Positions 1 to 8,700 of a stretch of DNA of 51,527 nucleotides are shown here, one piece after another. How positions within the stretch are numbered: position 1 is the first letter of the stretch; each line of letters opens with the position of its first letter. This stretch comes from an uncultured Granulosicoccus sp. (GTDB taxonomy: Bacteria > Pseudomonadota > Gammaproteobacteria > Granulosicoccales > Granulosicoccaceae). The position numbers and the translations under genes were made by a program. The stretch spans positions 1 through 51,527 of the forward strand of contig CANLXI010000042.1 in assembly GCA_947495035.1 (NCBI GenBank), in the 5' to 3' direction. The notes beneath the pieces were generated by a model that saw only the letters and a list, made by a program, of their open reading frames with translations, did not search any database and was not told the origin of the DNA.

Positions 1-171
1 ACTCAAGATCATCGCATCATTCCTGCCGCCACTACCCAAAAACGCCCAAATCAACCCACACGAATCCGCGTAGACCCATAATAGTTATGTATTGCCTGCA
101 TATCTATCGCTTGTCGTGTTTCAGGGACAGAGCTAGCATTTTTTCAACACGATGAAGAACGGAAGACGCCT

Positions 172-936
172 GTGAATGTAGAGCTCGCCAGCATTGATTC
201 CCCTGTACTGAGCTACGCGACCGAGCGCACGGAGTTGGCCATTGCATTTCGCTCGACAGTACGGCTGAACCTGCATGAGGCGGTGGCCAATCATTTTTCT
301 CTTGCTGTGGATGAGAGCGGCAAACGATTTCTGATGAACCCGAATCAGAAGCATTTCGCCACGATTCGTGCCTCAGACATGTTGTTGCTGGATGCGGACG
401 ATGACGAGGTCATGAATCAACCGGGCGCGCCGGACCCCACCGCCTGGGGGCTGCACGGCATGGTCCACAGACTGGTTCCCCACGCGCGTTGTCTGATGCA
501 TGCGCATCCGATCTTCTCGACGGTGCTGGCCAGTCTGGCAGATTCACGGCTGCCTGCGATCGATCAGAATACGGCCACCTTTTACAATCGAGTCGTCATT
601 GACGAAGGGTTCGGAGGGCTGGCTTTCGAAGAAGAGGGGCGGCGCATTGCAGCGCAACTGCAGGACCCGAGCAAGCTTGTCATGGTCATGGGGAACCATG
701 GCGTTCTGGTGGTCGGTAGCACCGTCGCAGAGACCTTCAATCGTCTGTACTACTTCGAACGCGCTGCGGAGACCTATATTCGAGCGCTGCAAACCGGTAT
801 GCCTCTGAGGGTGATGCCGGACGACATTGCTGCCAGAACGGCAGCTGAAATGGCGGACTACCCCGGACAGGCAGATATGCACCTGGCTGGGCTGCGCGCC
901 CTGCTTGAAAGAGAGGGAAGTGATCATGCTCAATAG
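172..936 (+). CDS. Class II aldolase/adducin family protein
   Basis: A 254-residue protein of the class II aldolase/adducin fold, a zinc-dependent family that cleaves or decarboxylates phosphorylated or free hydroxy acids. The zinc-binding HxH is visible as HAHP near residue 108, and a later histidine sits in GNHGVL near residue 180. The start is GTG at 172; the ATG at 152 opens only a seven-codon frame closed by TGA at 173-175. The stop lies 11 nt inside the next gene, so the two are translationally coupled. The substrate cannot be read from sequence; many members of this subgroup sit in operons of unknown function. The partner dioxygenase suggests breakdown of a small carboxylated or quaternary amine compound, but that is inference. 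Confidence 0.85.
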   Translation: MNVELASIDSPVLSYATERTELAIAFRSTVRLNLHEAVANHFSLAVDESGKRFLMNPNQKHFATIRASDMLLLDADDDEVMNQPGAPDPTAWGLHGMVHRLVPHARCLMHAHPIFSTVLASLADSRLPAIDQNTATFYNRVVIDEGFGGLAFEEEGRRIAAQLQDPSKLVMVMGNHGVLVVGSTVAETFNRLYYFERAAETYIRALQTGMPLRVMPDDIAARTAAEMADYPGQADMHLAGLRALLEREGSDHAQ

Positions 937-2134
937 ACAACAGGCTGACGAATACACCACCATGCTTGATACGGATGCCATTGCCGGCAATGCAACCACG
1001 CTACTGCCAGGTGAAAAAGGGCTGAATGTTCCTCTGTCATCGGGTACGCATTACTTCAACTACTACTGGCTGCGCGACGCAGATCCGGAAGCCATGGATC
1101 CGGCGACACGCGAGCGGGTTTTCGATATCGCAGAAATTGCCGGTGGACCACGTGCCAGCTCGGCTCGTCTGGACGGAGATTCCCTGCTCATCAACTGGGC
1201 CACCGAGGAGCATGAGTCACGCTTGCCACTGGCCACACTGGATGCGTTCGTTCTCGAGGGGCGTACACCTGATCCGGCAGCCATCCCTCGGCGTCTCTGG
1301 TATGCCGATTCTCACACGAATTTTTCACGCTTCAAGCAGGCAGAGATCGAGTCGTCCGATGCCCTACGACATGACTTCTCGCGCGCGCTCATTGAAGACG
1401 GTGTGGCGCTGGTGACAGAGATGGAGAACAGTGACGAGAGCCTGACGCGACTGGCCAATCAATTGGGACAGGTCACGCCGACAACGGATGGATACTATTT
1501 TGACGTCAGGCTGGAGATTGCGCCCACCAACCTGGCCTACACCGCCAGAGCGCTGGAGTTTCATACCGATCTGCCATCGGAGGACGAAGCGCCGGGCATA
1601 CAATTCCTGCATTGCCGGGAGAACAGTGTTGTTGGCGGTTGCAGCCTGTTTCTGGACGGTGCTGCAGCGGCCGAGGCTCTTCGAGAGGAGGACCCGGCAG
1701 CGTTCGAATTACTGGCTCATCACGAGATCCCGTTTTTCCGACGCCACGATGGCTGGGATTACCGGGCGCACCAGAGAGTGATCGAGCTGGATCGTGATGG
1801 TCGGGTGTCAGGCTTGACCATTTCACAGCATCTGCAGGATGCCATGGATCTGCCCCAGTCATTGCTGGATGACTACTATCCGGCCTTCTGTCGCTTTCTG
1901 AGCATGCTCAGAGAAGAGCGATTCGTGAACCGTTTTCGACTGGAGGCAGGCACTTGTATCGTCTTCGACAACCATCGAGTGGTGCACGGTCGTGAAGCCT
2001 TCGAGGCCCGCAGTGGCAAGCGTCATCTGCGTGGTTGTTACGTGAGTCGAGGTTCGGTGCGCAGTACCTGTCGGGTGCTGAGCCGACGCCTGGGCCAGAC
2101 GTCGCAAGTCGCCACGAGTGACGCTGAACATTGA
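926..2134 (+). CDS. TauD/TfdA family Fe(II)/2-oxoglutarate dioxygenase, gamma-butyrobetaine hydroxylase-like
   Basis: A 402-residue non-haem iron, 2-oxoglutarate-dependent oxygenase. An N-terminal domain of about 85 residues (FNYYWLRD motif, then a short beta-rich stretch) matches the accessory domain of gamma-butyrobetaine and trimethyllysine hydroxylases. The catalytic domain carries the HxD iron ligands in FHTDLP (about residue 213) and the distal histidine in FDNHRVVHGR (about residue 354). I placed the start at the ATG at 926, preceded by GAGAGGGAAG; a longer in-frame extension back to 827 would run through the upstream gene. The 11-nt overlap with the aldolase gene implies one transcript. 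Carnitine-type substrates are possible from the domain layout, but this family also includes many uncharacterised members. Confidence 0.85.
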   Translation: MLNRQQADEYTTMLDTDAIAGNATTLLPGEKGLNVPLSSGTHYFNYYWLRDADPEAMDPATRERVFDIAEIAGGPRASSARLDGDSLLINWATEEHESRLPLATLDAFVLEGRTPDPAAIPRRLWYADSHTNFSRFKQAEIESSDALRHDFSRALIEDGVALVTEMENSDESLTRLANQLGQVTPTTDGYYFDVRLEIAPTNLAYTARALEFHTDLPSEDEAPGIQFLHCRENSVVGGCSLFLDGAAAAEALREEDPAAFELLAHHEIPFFRRHDGWDYRAHQRVIELDRDGRVSGLTISQHLQDAMDLPQSLLDDYYPAFCRFLSMLREERFVNRFRLEAGTCIVFDNHRVVHGREAFEARSGKRHLRGCYVSRGSVRSTCRVLSRRLGQTSQVATSDAEH

Positions 2135-2225
2135 TCCGAGGGCCGATGATGTACCGGGCAGGACTGTCGCAGACGCCTTGCCCGGTGAGTTCCTGACGCC
2201 TTTGCGTCTGTACGGCGCGAGCTGA

Positions 2226-3878
2226 TCAGTCGATCGTTTCCAGCAGCGCTCTTGGCGACAGCGCCGTTGGGCTGACCTTCAGATCCAGTATGCTGGGCCT
2301 GTTGGCCGCTCGGGCACGTGCAAGCGCAGAGACGAATTCCGCCTGGTTGTTCACGGTTGCGCCAAAGCCTCCATAGGATTCGGCGAAGGCTGCGAAATCC
2401 GGATTGACCAGATGGGTGCCGCTGGGCCTTTTCGGATAACGCTTTTGCTGATGCATTCTGATGGTGCCGTACATGCCGTTGTTGGACACCAGCACGATGA
2501 CATTGGCGCCGTATTGCATGGCGGTACCAAATTCCTGAGACACCATCTGGAAGCAACCGTCGCCTGCCAGGCAGATGACGTCTCTGTCCGGATACTCCAG
2601 TTTTGCCGCAATGGCCGCCGGTAGTCCATACCCCATGGAGCCGCTGGTCGGGGCCAGCTGCGTACGCCAGGAGCGGTATCGGTAGTAGCGGTGCAGCCAG
2701 GCAGAGTAGTTGCCGGCACCATTGGTCAGAATGGCATCATCTTCCAGCACCTCGTTCAGGTGGGTGATGACTTGCTCCATCTTGAGATCCCCTGGCGTCT
2801 CAACCGGCTTTTGCCACGTGTCGAAATCGTTGCGGGCATCGCTCATCCACGACGAGGCTGGCAGCGCAGTGGATGGGGCGGCCGCTGCCAGTTGCTTGGC
2901 GAACTCACCGGCGTTGGCAACCACGGCAAGTTTCGGTCGATAAACGCGGCCGATTTCCGACGGGTCCGCGTGTACATGAATCAGCTGCTGGCTGGCAACA
3001 GGCGGGGTCAGCAGGGTGTAGCCGCTGGTGGTCATCTCGCCCAGACGTGTTCCCAGTGCCAGTATCACGTCTGCCGACTTGACACGCTCGGCAAGCGCCG
3101 GATTGATACCGATACCAATGTCGCCGATATAGCAGGGGTGACGATTATCCAGATAGTCCTGACATCTGAACGATGCGCCAACAGGTATGCCGGTGGCCTT
3201 TGCAAATTCGCCCAATGCAAGTCCTGCGCTTTCCGACCAGGCTCCACCGCCAACGATGATGAGTGGTCGTTCGGCTTCTTGCAGCATCTCCAACACGCTT
3301 GTCACGTCGGATTCGGCGGCTCTGCCGCTGGGTAGTACCGCGACGGGTACGGGCATCGCGTTCGTATCGGCAGACAGTATATCTTCGGGCAAGGCCAGAA
3401 TGACGGGGCCGGGCCTGCCGGATTGCGCGACGTGAAAGGCGTGGCTGATGTATTCGGGCAGGCGATCAGTGCGGTCGACTTCACCGACCCACTTGGCCAG
3501 GGGGCCGAACATGGCCCGGTAATCGACTTCCTGAAAGGCTTCCCGGTCTCGCTGATCGCTGGCGACCTGGCCGATGAACAGAACCATGGGTGTGGAATCC
3601 TGAAATGCCACATGTACACCGGATGAGGCATTGGTTGCACCCGGGCCGCGCGTCACGAATGCCACGCCTGCCTCACCGGTGGCCTTGGCATGGGCTTCCG
3701 CCATCATGGCGGCGCCACCTTCGTGTCGGCAGATGATGGTGTCCACATCACTGTCGTAGAGTCCGTCCAGCGCCGAGAGGTAGCTTTCACCAGGCACACA
3801 AAACACACGTCGTACGCCCTGGTTTTCCAGGCACTCGACCAGTACTTTTCCGCCATGCCTGACGCTTGAGGTAGTCAT
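2226..3878 (-). CDS. Thiamine diphosphate-dependent enzyme, acetolactate synthase large-subunit-like
   Basis: A 550-residue ThDP enzyme with the three usual domains: N-terminal PYR domain (catalytic glutamate in RHEGGAAMMAEA near residue 53), a central nucleotide-fold domain, and a C-terminal PP domain with the metal/ThDP motif starting GDGCFQM and ending about 28 residues later in NN. It looks like acetolactate synthase, benzoylformate decarboxylase and glyoxylate carboligase, but no small ALS subunit gene is nearby, so a catabolic carboligase or 2-oxoacid decarboxylase is more likely than branched-chain synthesis. It is co-directional with, and 57 bp downstream of, the GntR gene. The divergent hydroxyacid dehydrogenase would make a 2-oxo or semialdehyde product that this enzyme could use; that link is inference. 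Confidence 0.85.
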   Translation of the reverse strand: MTTSSVRHGGKVLVECLENQGVRRVFCVPGESYLSALDGLYDSDVDTIICRHEGGAAMMAEAHAKATGEAGVAFVTRGPGATNASSGVHVAFQDSTPMVLFIGQVASDQRDREAFQEVDYRAMFGPLAKWVGEVDRTDRLPEYISHAFHVAQSGRPGPVILALPEDILSADTNAMPVPVAVLPSGRAAESDVTSVLEMLQEAERPLIIVGGGAWSESAGLALGEFAKATGIPVGASFRCQDYLDNRHPCYIGDIGIGINPALAERVKSADVILALGTRLGEMTTSGYTLLTPPVASQQLIHVHADPSEIGRVYRPKLAVVANAGEFAKQLAAAAPSTALPASSWMSDARNDFDTWQKPVETPGDLKMEQVITHLNEVLEDDAILTNGAGNYSAWLHRYYRYRSWRTQLAPTSGSMGYGLPAAIAAKLEYPDRDVICLAGDGCFQMVSQEFGTAMQYGANVIVLVSNNGMYGTIRMHQQKRYPKRPSGTHLVNPDFAAFAESYGGFGATVNNQAEFVSALARARAANRPSILDLKVSPTALSPRALLETID

Positions 3879-3935
3879 CGTTGAATCGGGTTCCGTGTCG
3901 TGAACTTGATGATGGAGGTGGCGGGGCAGCCTGAA

Positions 3936-4676
3936 TCAGGCAAAATCCTTGCGGCTGGCCAGGCTTCTGGCCGAGTGCTCGAACCTGAGCCGGGTTGCAA
4001 CGCGGGCGCCTTCGACATCCTTTGCCTGCAGTGCCGTCAGCACCGCGTGATGTTCAGCAAGTATGTCCGGCCCGAATTCCGACGTCGCAGCGTTCTTCAG
4101 AAAGGCCGATCTCAGGTTGGTCTGAAGATTCGACTCGATCATGCCAACGACATCTTCGTAATACCGGTTGGATGATGCCTGCGTGATGAGACGGTAGAAC
4201 AGTAATTCCGAGTCGACGCGCTCTTCCAGTGCTTCGGAAGGGCCTGTCTGGTCAGCGAGTGCAAGCCGTTCGTAGGCGCTCTCGATTTTCGCCATCTGCT
4301 TGTTGGTCCGCATTTCAGCGGCCAGTGCCGATGCGCCAGCCTGCACACCGGTTCTGAGCTGTAGCAGCTGAACGATCTGTTTTCTGATCTCGAAGCAGGC
4401 CGGGCTGATTCTGAAGGCCGAGCGATTTTCACTCTGGGCGATGAAGGCGCCCACCCCGCGGCGTGAATCCACCACGCCATCGAATTTCAGCAATGAAATG
4501 GCCTCGCGTATCACGGTTCGAGCGACACCGAATTGTTTCGACAGTTCGTTTTCGGAAGGCAGTTTGTCTCCCGGGTTCAGCTGTCTGCTTTCGATGGAGG
4601 CCAGGATGGATGAGGCGACCTCATCGGGCAGGCGACGGGGTCGATCGATTCGATCAAAAAGTCCGGTAGTGCTCAT
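3936..4676 (-). CDS. GntR family transcriptional regulator, FadR subfamily
   Basis: A 246-residue regulator. Residues about 15-80 form the winged helix-turn-helix typical of GntR proteins (LPSENELSKQFGVARTVIREA), and the rest is an all-helical FCD ligand domain with spaced histidine and acidic residues of the kind that bind a metal and a carboxylate. GGGAG lies eight bases before the ATG. It is transcribed with the ThDP enzyme and diverges from the hydroxyacid dehydrogenase/TRAP operon. The intergenic palindrome at 4754-4770 fits the FadR-class consensus exactly, so it probably controls both directions in response to the acid imported by the TRAP system. Confidence 0.9.
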   Translation of the reverse strand: MSTTGLFDRIDRPRRLPDEVASSILASIESRQLNPGDKLPSENELSKQFGVARTVIREAISLLKFDGVVDSRRGVGAFIAQSENRSAFRISPACFEIRKQIVQLLQLRTGVQAGASALAAEMRTNKQMAKIESAYERLALADQTGPSEALEERVDSELLFYRLITQASSNRYYEDVVGMIESNLQTNLRSAFLKNAATSEFGPDILAEHHAVLTALQAKDVEGARVATRLRFEHSARSLASRKDFA

Positions 4677-4753
4677 GTCGACAGCTCCCGTGTTTTGTAG
4701 TCAATCGCTAATGTACCAAAAGCAGATTCCAGATCGTGAGTTAATCACATTTA

Positions 4754-4770
4754 CAGTTGTCAGACAACTG
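4754..4770. promoter_or_regulatory. Palindromic FadR/GntR-type operator
   Basis: CAGTTGTCAGACAACTG is a perfect inverted repeat with 8-bp arms around one central base. Its core TTGTCAGACAA matches the FadR-subfamily consensus TNGTNNNACNA at every fixed position. It sits between the GntR gene start (4676) and the divergent dehydrogenase start (4812), about 40 bp before the latter, where bound protein would block transcription. Confidence 0.75.
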
Positions 4771-4811
4771 ACTATATGATTTACTGGTTTGCAACTGAGA
4801 GGAACAGCACT

Positions 4812-5726
4812 ATGTCGAAAGAGAAGGTCGGTTTTGTTGGTCTGGGTGGAATGGGCAGTGGCGTGGTCAAGAACCTCGTCGCCAGATCGGGTTGTCCCGT
4901 CACGGTGTTCGACCTTGACGATGGCAAGGTGGAGGCCGCCGTGAACAACGGGGCCGAGCGCGGCAAGAGCATCAACGACATCGCCGCGAATTGCAGCATT
5001 TTCGCTATCTGTGTCACCACGGCAGAAGTTGTTCAGGAGTTGTCTCTGGGGCCGAACGGGGTGCTGTCTGCCATGCAGAAGGGCAGCGTGTTTCTCGACC
5101 ATACAACCGTGTCCCCCGAACATGTGGATGTGATGAGCACCGCCTGTGCAGAACACGGGGTGCTCTATGCAGAAGCGCCCATGACGCGTACGCCGATTCA
5201 TGCGCAGCGCGGTGAGGTCAATGTGCTGTTTGGCGGTGAGGAGTCATTGCTGGAGCGCTTGCGCCCGGTGTTCGATGCCTACGCAGAAAACATCTTTCAT
5301 GTCGGTCCCATCGGGCACGCAACGCGTCTGAAGCTGATCCACAACTACATCGCCTTTGCCAATGTCGCGTCCTGGTGTGAGGGCTTTGCGCTGGCAGCTC
5401 GTGAAGGTCTGGACATGTCCAAGGTCATCGGCATCATCTCGGCCGCAGGTGGCAAGTCCGGCATGATGGATCTGTACGGTGAGGCGACGTTGAAGCGCGA
5501 CTTCACACCGCATATGTCGCTGTCCAATGCGCAGAAGGACGTTCGCTATTACGCCGAGTGGATCGAGCAGGCCGGGCTGCCCGGCTTCATGGCGCAGACC
5601 GTCCACCAGACCTATGCACTGGCTTCCATCATGGGGCACGGCGATGAAGGATGCTCCGCTGTCATCAAGGCCTATGAATCCCTGTCGGGTGTTGAAGCTT
5701 GCCTGGAGGATGAGAAACAGAGCTAG
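4812..5726 (+). CDS. NAD(P)-dependent beta-hydroxyacid dehydrogenase (3-hydroxyisobutyrate dehydrogenase family)
   Basis: A 304-residue oxidoreductase. It opens with a Rossmann dinucleotide motif (GFVGLGGMGSG), has the substrate-binding region around residue 125, and carries the catalytic lysine in GHATRLKLIHN near residue 175. An all-helical C-terminal domain completes the fold; the length is normal for the family. The ATG at 4812 is preceded by GAGAGGAACAGC; an upstream in-frame ATG at 4776 overlaps the promoter and has no ribosome site. Members oxidise 3-hydroxyisobutyrate, tartronate semialdehyde, L-threonate and related acids; which one applies here is unknown. It is the first gene of the operon that includes the TRAP transporter. 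Confidence 0.88.
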   Translation: MSKEKVGFVGLGGMGSGVVKNLVARSGCPVTVFDLDDGKVEAAVNNGAERGKSINDIAANCSIFAICVTTAEVVQELSLGPNGVLSAMQKGSVFLDHTTVSPEHVDVMSTACAEHGVLYAEAPMTRTPIHAQRGEVNVLFGGEESLLERLRPVFDAYAENIFHVGPIGHATRLKLIHNYIAFANVASWCEGFALAAREGLDMSKVIGIISAAGGKSGMMDLYGEATLKRDFTPHMSLSNAQKDVRYYAEWIEQAGLPGFMAQTVHQTYALASIMGHGDEGCSAVIKAYESLSGVEACLEDEKQS

Positions 5727-5823
5727 CCCGATCTCTGTCGAACGGTCCGGACCATCGCAGGCATGAATCCCGAGGAATAACCATAAAGCGATTGCAATAC
5801 ACACCACACCACTGGAGATAACG

Positions 5824-6795
5824 ATGTACATGAGAACGATATTGAGCGCAGGCGTGATGCTCGCCGTAACCACTGGCGCCATGGCGCAGGATGTCACCCT
5901 GCGCCTGGCGCACTTTGCCGCCGAGAGTCATCCGGGACATACGGCTGCGGTGCAATTTGCAGACAAGGTAGCCGAACGAACCAATGGTTCCGTCACCATC
6001 GAGCTGTATCCGGCAAACCAGTTGGGCTCGCCACCAGAACAGTTGGAGCAGACCATTCTGGGTGCCATCGACATGAACCTGCCGACCCATGGCGGTCTCG
6101 ACAAGTACGAGCGAGCGTTCGGCACGGTCATGACGCCATTTGCCTTTTCAAGCTACGAACACGCCCACGAAGTGCTCGATGGGCCTTTCACCGAATGGAC
6201 GGCGCCGCTGCTGGAAGCGCAGGGTCTCATCATGCTCTCTCACTGGGAGTACGGCTTCAGGAACATCACCAATTCACAGCGACCCATCAACAGCCCGGAC
6301 GATGTCAAGGGCCTGAAACTGCGTACTCCGCCAGAACTGCAGATAGTCGCTGCCATGGAAGGCCTGGGGGCTGCCACGACCCAGATTGCCTTTCCCGAGT
6401 TGCCCAATGCCTTGAATCAGGGCGTCGTGGATGGTCAGGAAAATCCCATTGGCGTGATCTACCACTACAAGCTGGACGAGTTCCAGAAACACCTGGCTCT
6501 GACTCGACATGTGTACAACTCGATGGTGCACGTGGTGAACAAGAACAGCTGGGACAAACTGAGCGCCGAGCAGCAAACCATTCTGCGAGAGGAAAGTGCA
6601 GCTGCGGCACAGCTGATGCGCGATGCTGTGCTGGCGCAGGAGAAAGCGGAAATAGCCGAACTGGCAGAGCGTGGTATGGATGTGACCGAACCCGACCTTG
6701 CACCATTCGCAGCCTTGATGGGGGCGGCACGAGAACGTGTCGCTGAATACAGCGGCGAAGAGAACATGACAACCTTTCTGGGACTATTGGAATAG
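5824..6795 (+). CDS. dctP: TRAP transporter solute-binding protein, DctP family
   Basis: The periplasmic receptor of a tripartite ATP-independent periplasmic transporter, 323 residues. A signal peptide ends near AMAQ (residue 22). The mature part starts DVTLRLAH and shows the family pattern PANQLG and the carboxylate-anchoring arginine in KGLKLRTPPE. GGAGATAACG precedes the start at 5824; the second ATG six bases on would serve equally. It lies about 100 bp after the dehydrogenase gene and is separated from its permease gene by a 124-bp spacer with strong hairpins, which may keep receptor mRNA in excess over permease mRNA. The ligand is presumably the organic acid handled by the neighbouring enzymes. 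Confidence 0.92.
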   Translation: MYMRTILSAGVMLAVTTGAMAQDVTLRLAHFAAESHPGHTAAVQFADKVAERTNGSVTIELYPANQLGSPPEQLEQTILGAIDMNLPTHGGLDKYERAFGTVMTPFAFSSYEHAHEVLDGPFTEWTAPLLEAQGLIMLSHWEYGFRNITNSQRPINSPDDVKGLKLRTPPELQIVAAMEGLGAATTQIAFPELPNALNQGVVDGQENPIGVIYHYKLDEFQKHLALTRHVYNSMVHVVNKNSWDKLSAEQQTILREESAAAAQLMRDAVLAQEKAEIAELAERGMDVTEPDLAPFAALMGAARERVAEYSGEENMTTFLGLLE

Positions 6796-6801
6796 TGGCT
6801 C

Positions 6802-6847
6802 GTCCACCTGAGAATTCCGGCTTCGAACCGGCAATCATCAGGTGGAC
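6802..6847 (+). terminator. Intercistronic stem-loop after dctP
   Basis: GTCCACCTGA at 6802-6811 pairs exactly with TCAGGTGGAC at 6838-6847. The loop contains a second CCGG/CCGG pairing around TTCGAA. No U-tract follows, so it is better read as an RNA-stabilising or processing hairpin at the end of the dctP message than as a classical terminator. Confidence 0.6.
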
Positions 6848-6851
6848 ATAT

Positions 6852-6897
6852 CACTACCATCAATCCGGTAGTGGGCTGCATTCCGCTGCCCGCTACC
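6852..6897 (+). promoter_or_regulatory. Two mutually exclusive hairpins in the dctP-dctM leader
   Basis: CACTACC (6852-6858) pairs with GGTAGTG (6867-6873). The same arm, extended as GGTAGTGGGC (6867-6876), can instead pair with GCCCGCTACC (6888-6897), nine Watson-Crick pairs and one G-U. The second pairing ends about 10 bases before the GGAG that precedes dctM. The arrangement could switch ribosome access or transcript end formation; function is inferred from pairing only. Confidence 0.45.
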
Positions 6898-6919
6898 GTC
6901 AATCGGAGCTGAATTCCAG

Positions 6920-8206
6920 ATGGTTACCTTCCTGATTCTGGGTGTATTGATCCTGCTGATATTCGCCGGAGTCCCCATCGCGATAGCCCTGGGTCTGACG
7001 GCGGCAGGGTTCTATATTTTCCTGGGTGATTACAACATCCTGATGATGCTGCCGCAGCGCATGTACTCGGCGACCACCGGTTTTACCCTGCTGGCCATCC
7101 CGTTCTTCATTCTGGCCGGCAACCTCATGAATACCGGTGGAATCACACACCGTATATTCCGGTTTGCCGATGCCGTGGTCGGACAGATTCGTGGCGGTCT
7201 CGGGCAGGTCAATGTGCTGGCTTCGCTGTTCTTCTCGGGCATGTCGGGGGCGGCCGTGGCCGATGCTGCAGGTCTGGGTCAGGTTGAACTGAAGGCGATG
7301 AAGGATCGGGGTTACGATCCCGAGTTCTCGGCCGCGATCACGGCTGCGTCTTCCACCATCGGTCCCGTATTCCCACCGTCCATCCCGTTTGTACTGTATT
7401 CCTCGATAACCGGGGTGTCTGTTTCCAAGCTTTTTCTGGCAGGCGTGGTTCCGGGTTTGCTGATGGCTGTGGCACTCATGTGTGCCGTGTACATCGTGGC
7501 TTTGAAAAACGACATGCCACGCCGGGATTACACGGACTGGCCGGAGATCTTTCGCAGCTTTCTGGACAGCGTACTATCGCTCGTCACGCCGATCATCATC
7601 ATTGCCGGCATATTCGGTGGCCTGTTCACCCCGACCGAGGCGGGCGTTGCTGCATCGGCCTACGCCCTGTTTCTTTCCATGTTCGTGTACAGGGAAGTGA
7701 AGCCGGGTGATTTGCCAGTCATCCTGTGGGAGACCCTGGTTCATACCATACGCGTCATGTTCGTGATTGCCTGTGCCGGATTCTTCGGCTGGCTTCTGAT
7801 TCATCAACGCATTCCTGATCAGCTGGTGAGTGGCATGCTTGCATTTTCAGAGACTCCCTGGGTGGTGATGGCGATCATCGTGATTACCTTGTTGATACTG
7901 GGGATGTTTCTCGAGGGGATTGCCGTTATCGTGCTGACCGTTCCCCTGTTTCTGCCGGTTGTGAACGAGCTGGGTATGGACCCCATTCAGTTTGGTGTCA
8001 TCATGATCATGTGTTCCATGGTCGGTCTGTTGACACCGCCTGTGGGCATGGTGCTGTTTGCCGTGTCGTCCATAGCGGAACTCACGGTGGCCAGACTTTC
8101 GAAGGCGTTGACGCCTTATCTGCTGGGCATCATGCTGGTGCTGTTGGCGGTCATCTGCATACCTCAAATATCAACCTGGTTGCCGTATGCGGTGATGGGA
8201 CAATGA
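6920..8206 (+). CDS. dctM: TRAP transporter large permease, DctM subunit
   Basis: A 428-residue, almost wholly hydrophobic inner-membrane protein with about a dozen predicted helices and family motifs such as PFFILAGNLMNTGGI, GMSGAAVADAAG and ASSTIGPVFPPSIP. It is the sodium- or proton-coupled ion-transporter-superfamily subunit that moves the substrate delivered by DctP. GGAG lies 11 bases before the ATG at 6920. Its stop overlaps the start of the small permease gene by ATGA. In most TRAP operons the small subunit gene comes before the large one; here the order is P-M-Q. Confidence 0.93.
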   Translation: MVTFLILGVLILLIFAGVPIAIALGLTAAGFYIFLGDYNILMMLPQRMYSATTGFTLLAIPFFILAGNLMNTGGITHRIFRFADAVVGQIRGGLGQVNVLASLFFSGMSGAAVADAAGLGQVELKAMKDRGYDPEFSAAITAASSTIGPVFPPSIPFVLYSSITGVSVSKLFLAGVVPGLLMAVALMCAVYIVALKNDMPRRDYTDWPEIFRSFLDSVLSLVTPIIIIAGIFGGLFTPTEAGVAASAYALFLSMFVYREVKPGDLPVILWETLVHTIRVMFVIACAGFFGWLLIHQRIPDQLVSGMLAFSETPWVVMAIIVITLLILGMFLEGIAVIVLTVPLFLPVVNELGMDPIQFGVIMIMCSMVGLLTPPVGMVLFAVSSIAELTVARLSKALTPYLLGIMLVLLAVICIPQISTWLPYAVMGQ

Positions 8207-8700
8207 TGCTGCAATACATCGATACGGTCGCGGGCAAGACTCTGCGCGCCATCGCCATGTTGTGCCTGGTGAGTCTGTTCTTGCTGCTGTTCATCAACGT
8301 GCTGGCCAGAACCTTTCAGTTTGCAGGCTTCGCCTGGTTTGATGAGGTGGTGCAGGGCCTGTTTGCCTGGATGGTCTTCATCGGGGCTGCCGCGTTGTGG
8401 CGAGAGCGTGATCATTTCGTGGTCTCCTGGCTGCAGGACTCACTGGGTGATACGCGTCTTGCTGCCGTACTGCGACTACTGGTGACTCTTCTGTGCCTGT
8501 GCTTTCTGCTGGTCATGACGTACTACGGCTATCTCATATGGGATCGAAACACCGCGCTGACGCCCATTCTGCAACTCCCCGGTTCGTTGCTGTATGTCGT
8601 CATTCCCATCGCCGGCACAGTCATGACCGTCTATTCAGCACGTGACCTTGTTGTTTCGCTACTCGATATTTTCAACTCAAACGGAGATTCCGACGCATGA
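8203..8700 (+). CDS. dctQ: TRAP transporter small permease, DctQ subunit
   Basis: A 165-residue membrane protein with four hydrophobic helices (about residues 12-37, 45-65, 88-110 and 125-147), the standard DctQ layout, including a tryptophan-rich second helix with FDEVVQGLFAWMVFIGAA. It stabilises the DctM subunit in the inner membrane. I take the ATG at 8203, which overlaps the dctM stop as ATGA; a longer in-frame extension would lie inside dctM and has no transporter-like sequence. Its own end overlaps the next gene by ATGA. Confidence 0.88.
   Translation: MMLQYIDTVAGKTLRAIAMLCLVSLFLLLFINVLARTFQFAGFAWFDEVVQGLFAWMVFIGAAALWRERDHFVVSWLQDSLGDTRLAAVLRLLVTLLCLCFLLVMTYYGYLIWDRNTALTPILQLPGSLLYVVIPIAGTVMTVYSARDLVVSLLDIFNSNGDSDA

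Noticed and set aside
6812..6837. GGTTCGAAGCC on the minus strand, like a tRNA T-arm
   Set aside because: The stem is one base short of pairing and no acceptor, D or anticodon arms surround it; it is explained by the dctP-dctM hairpin.
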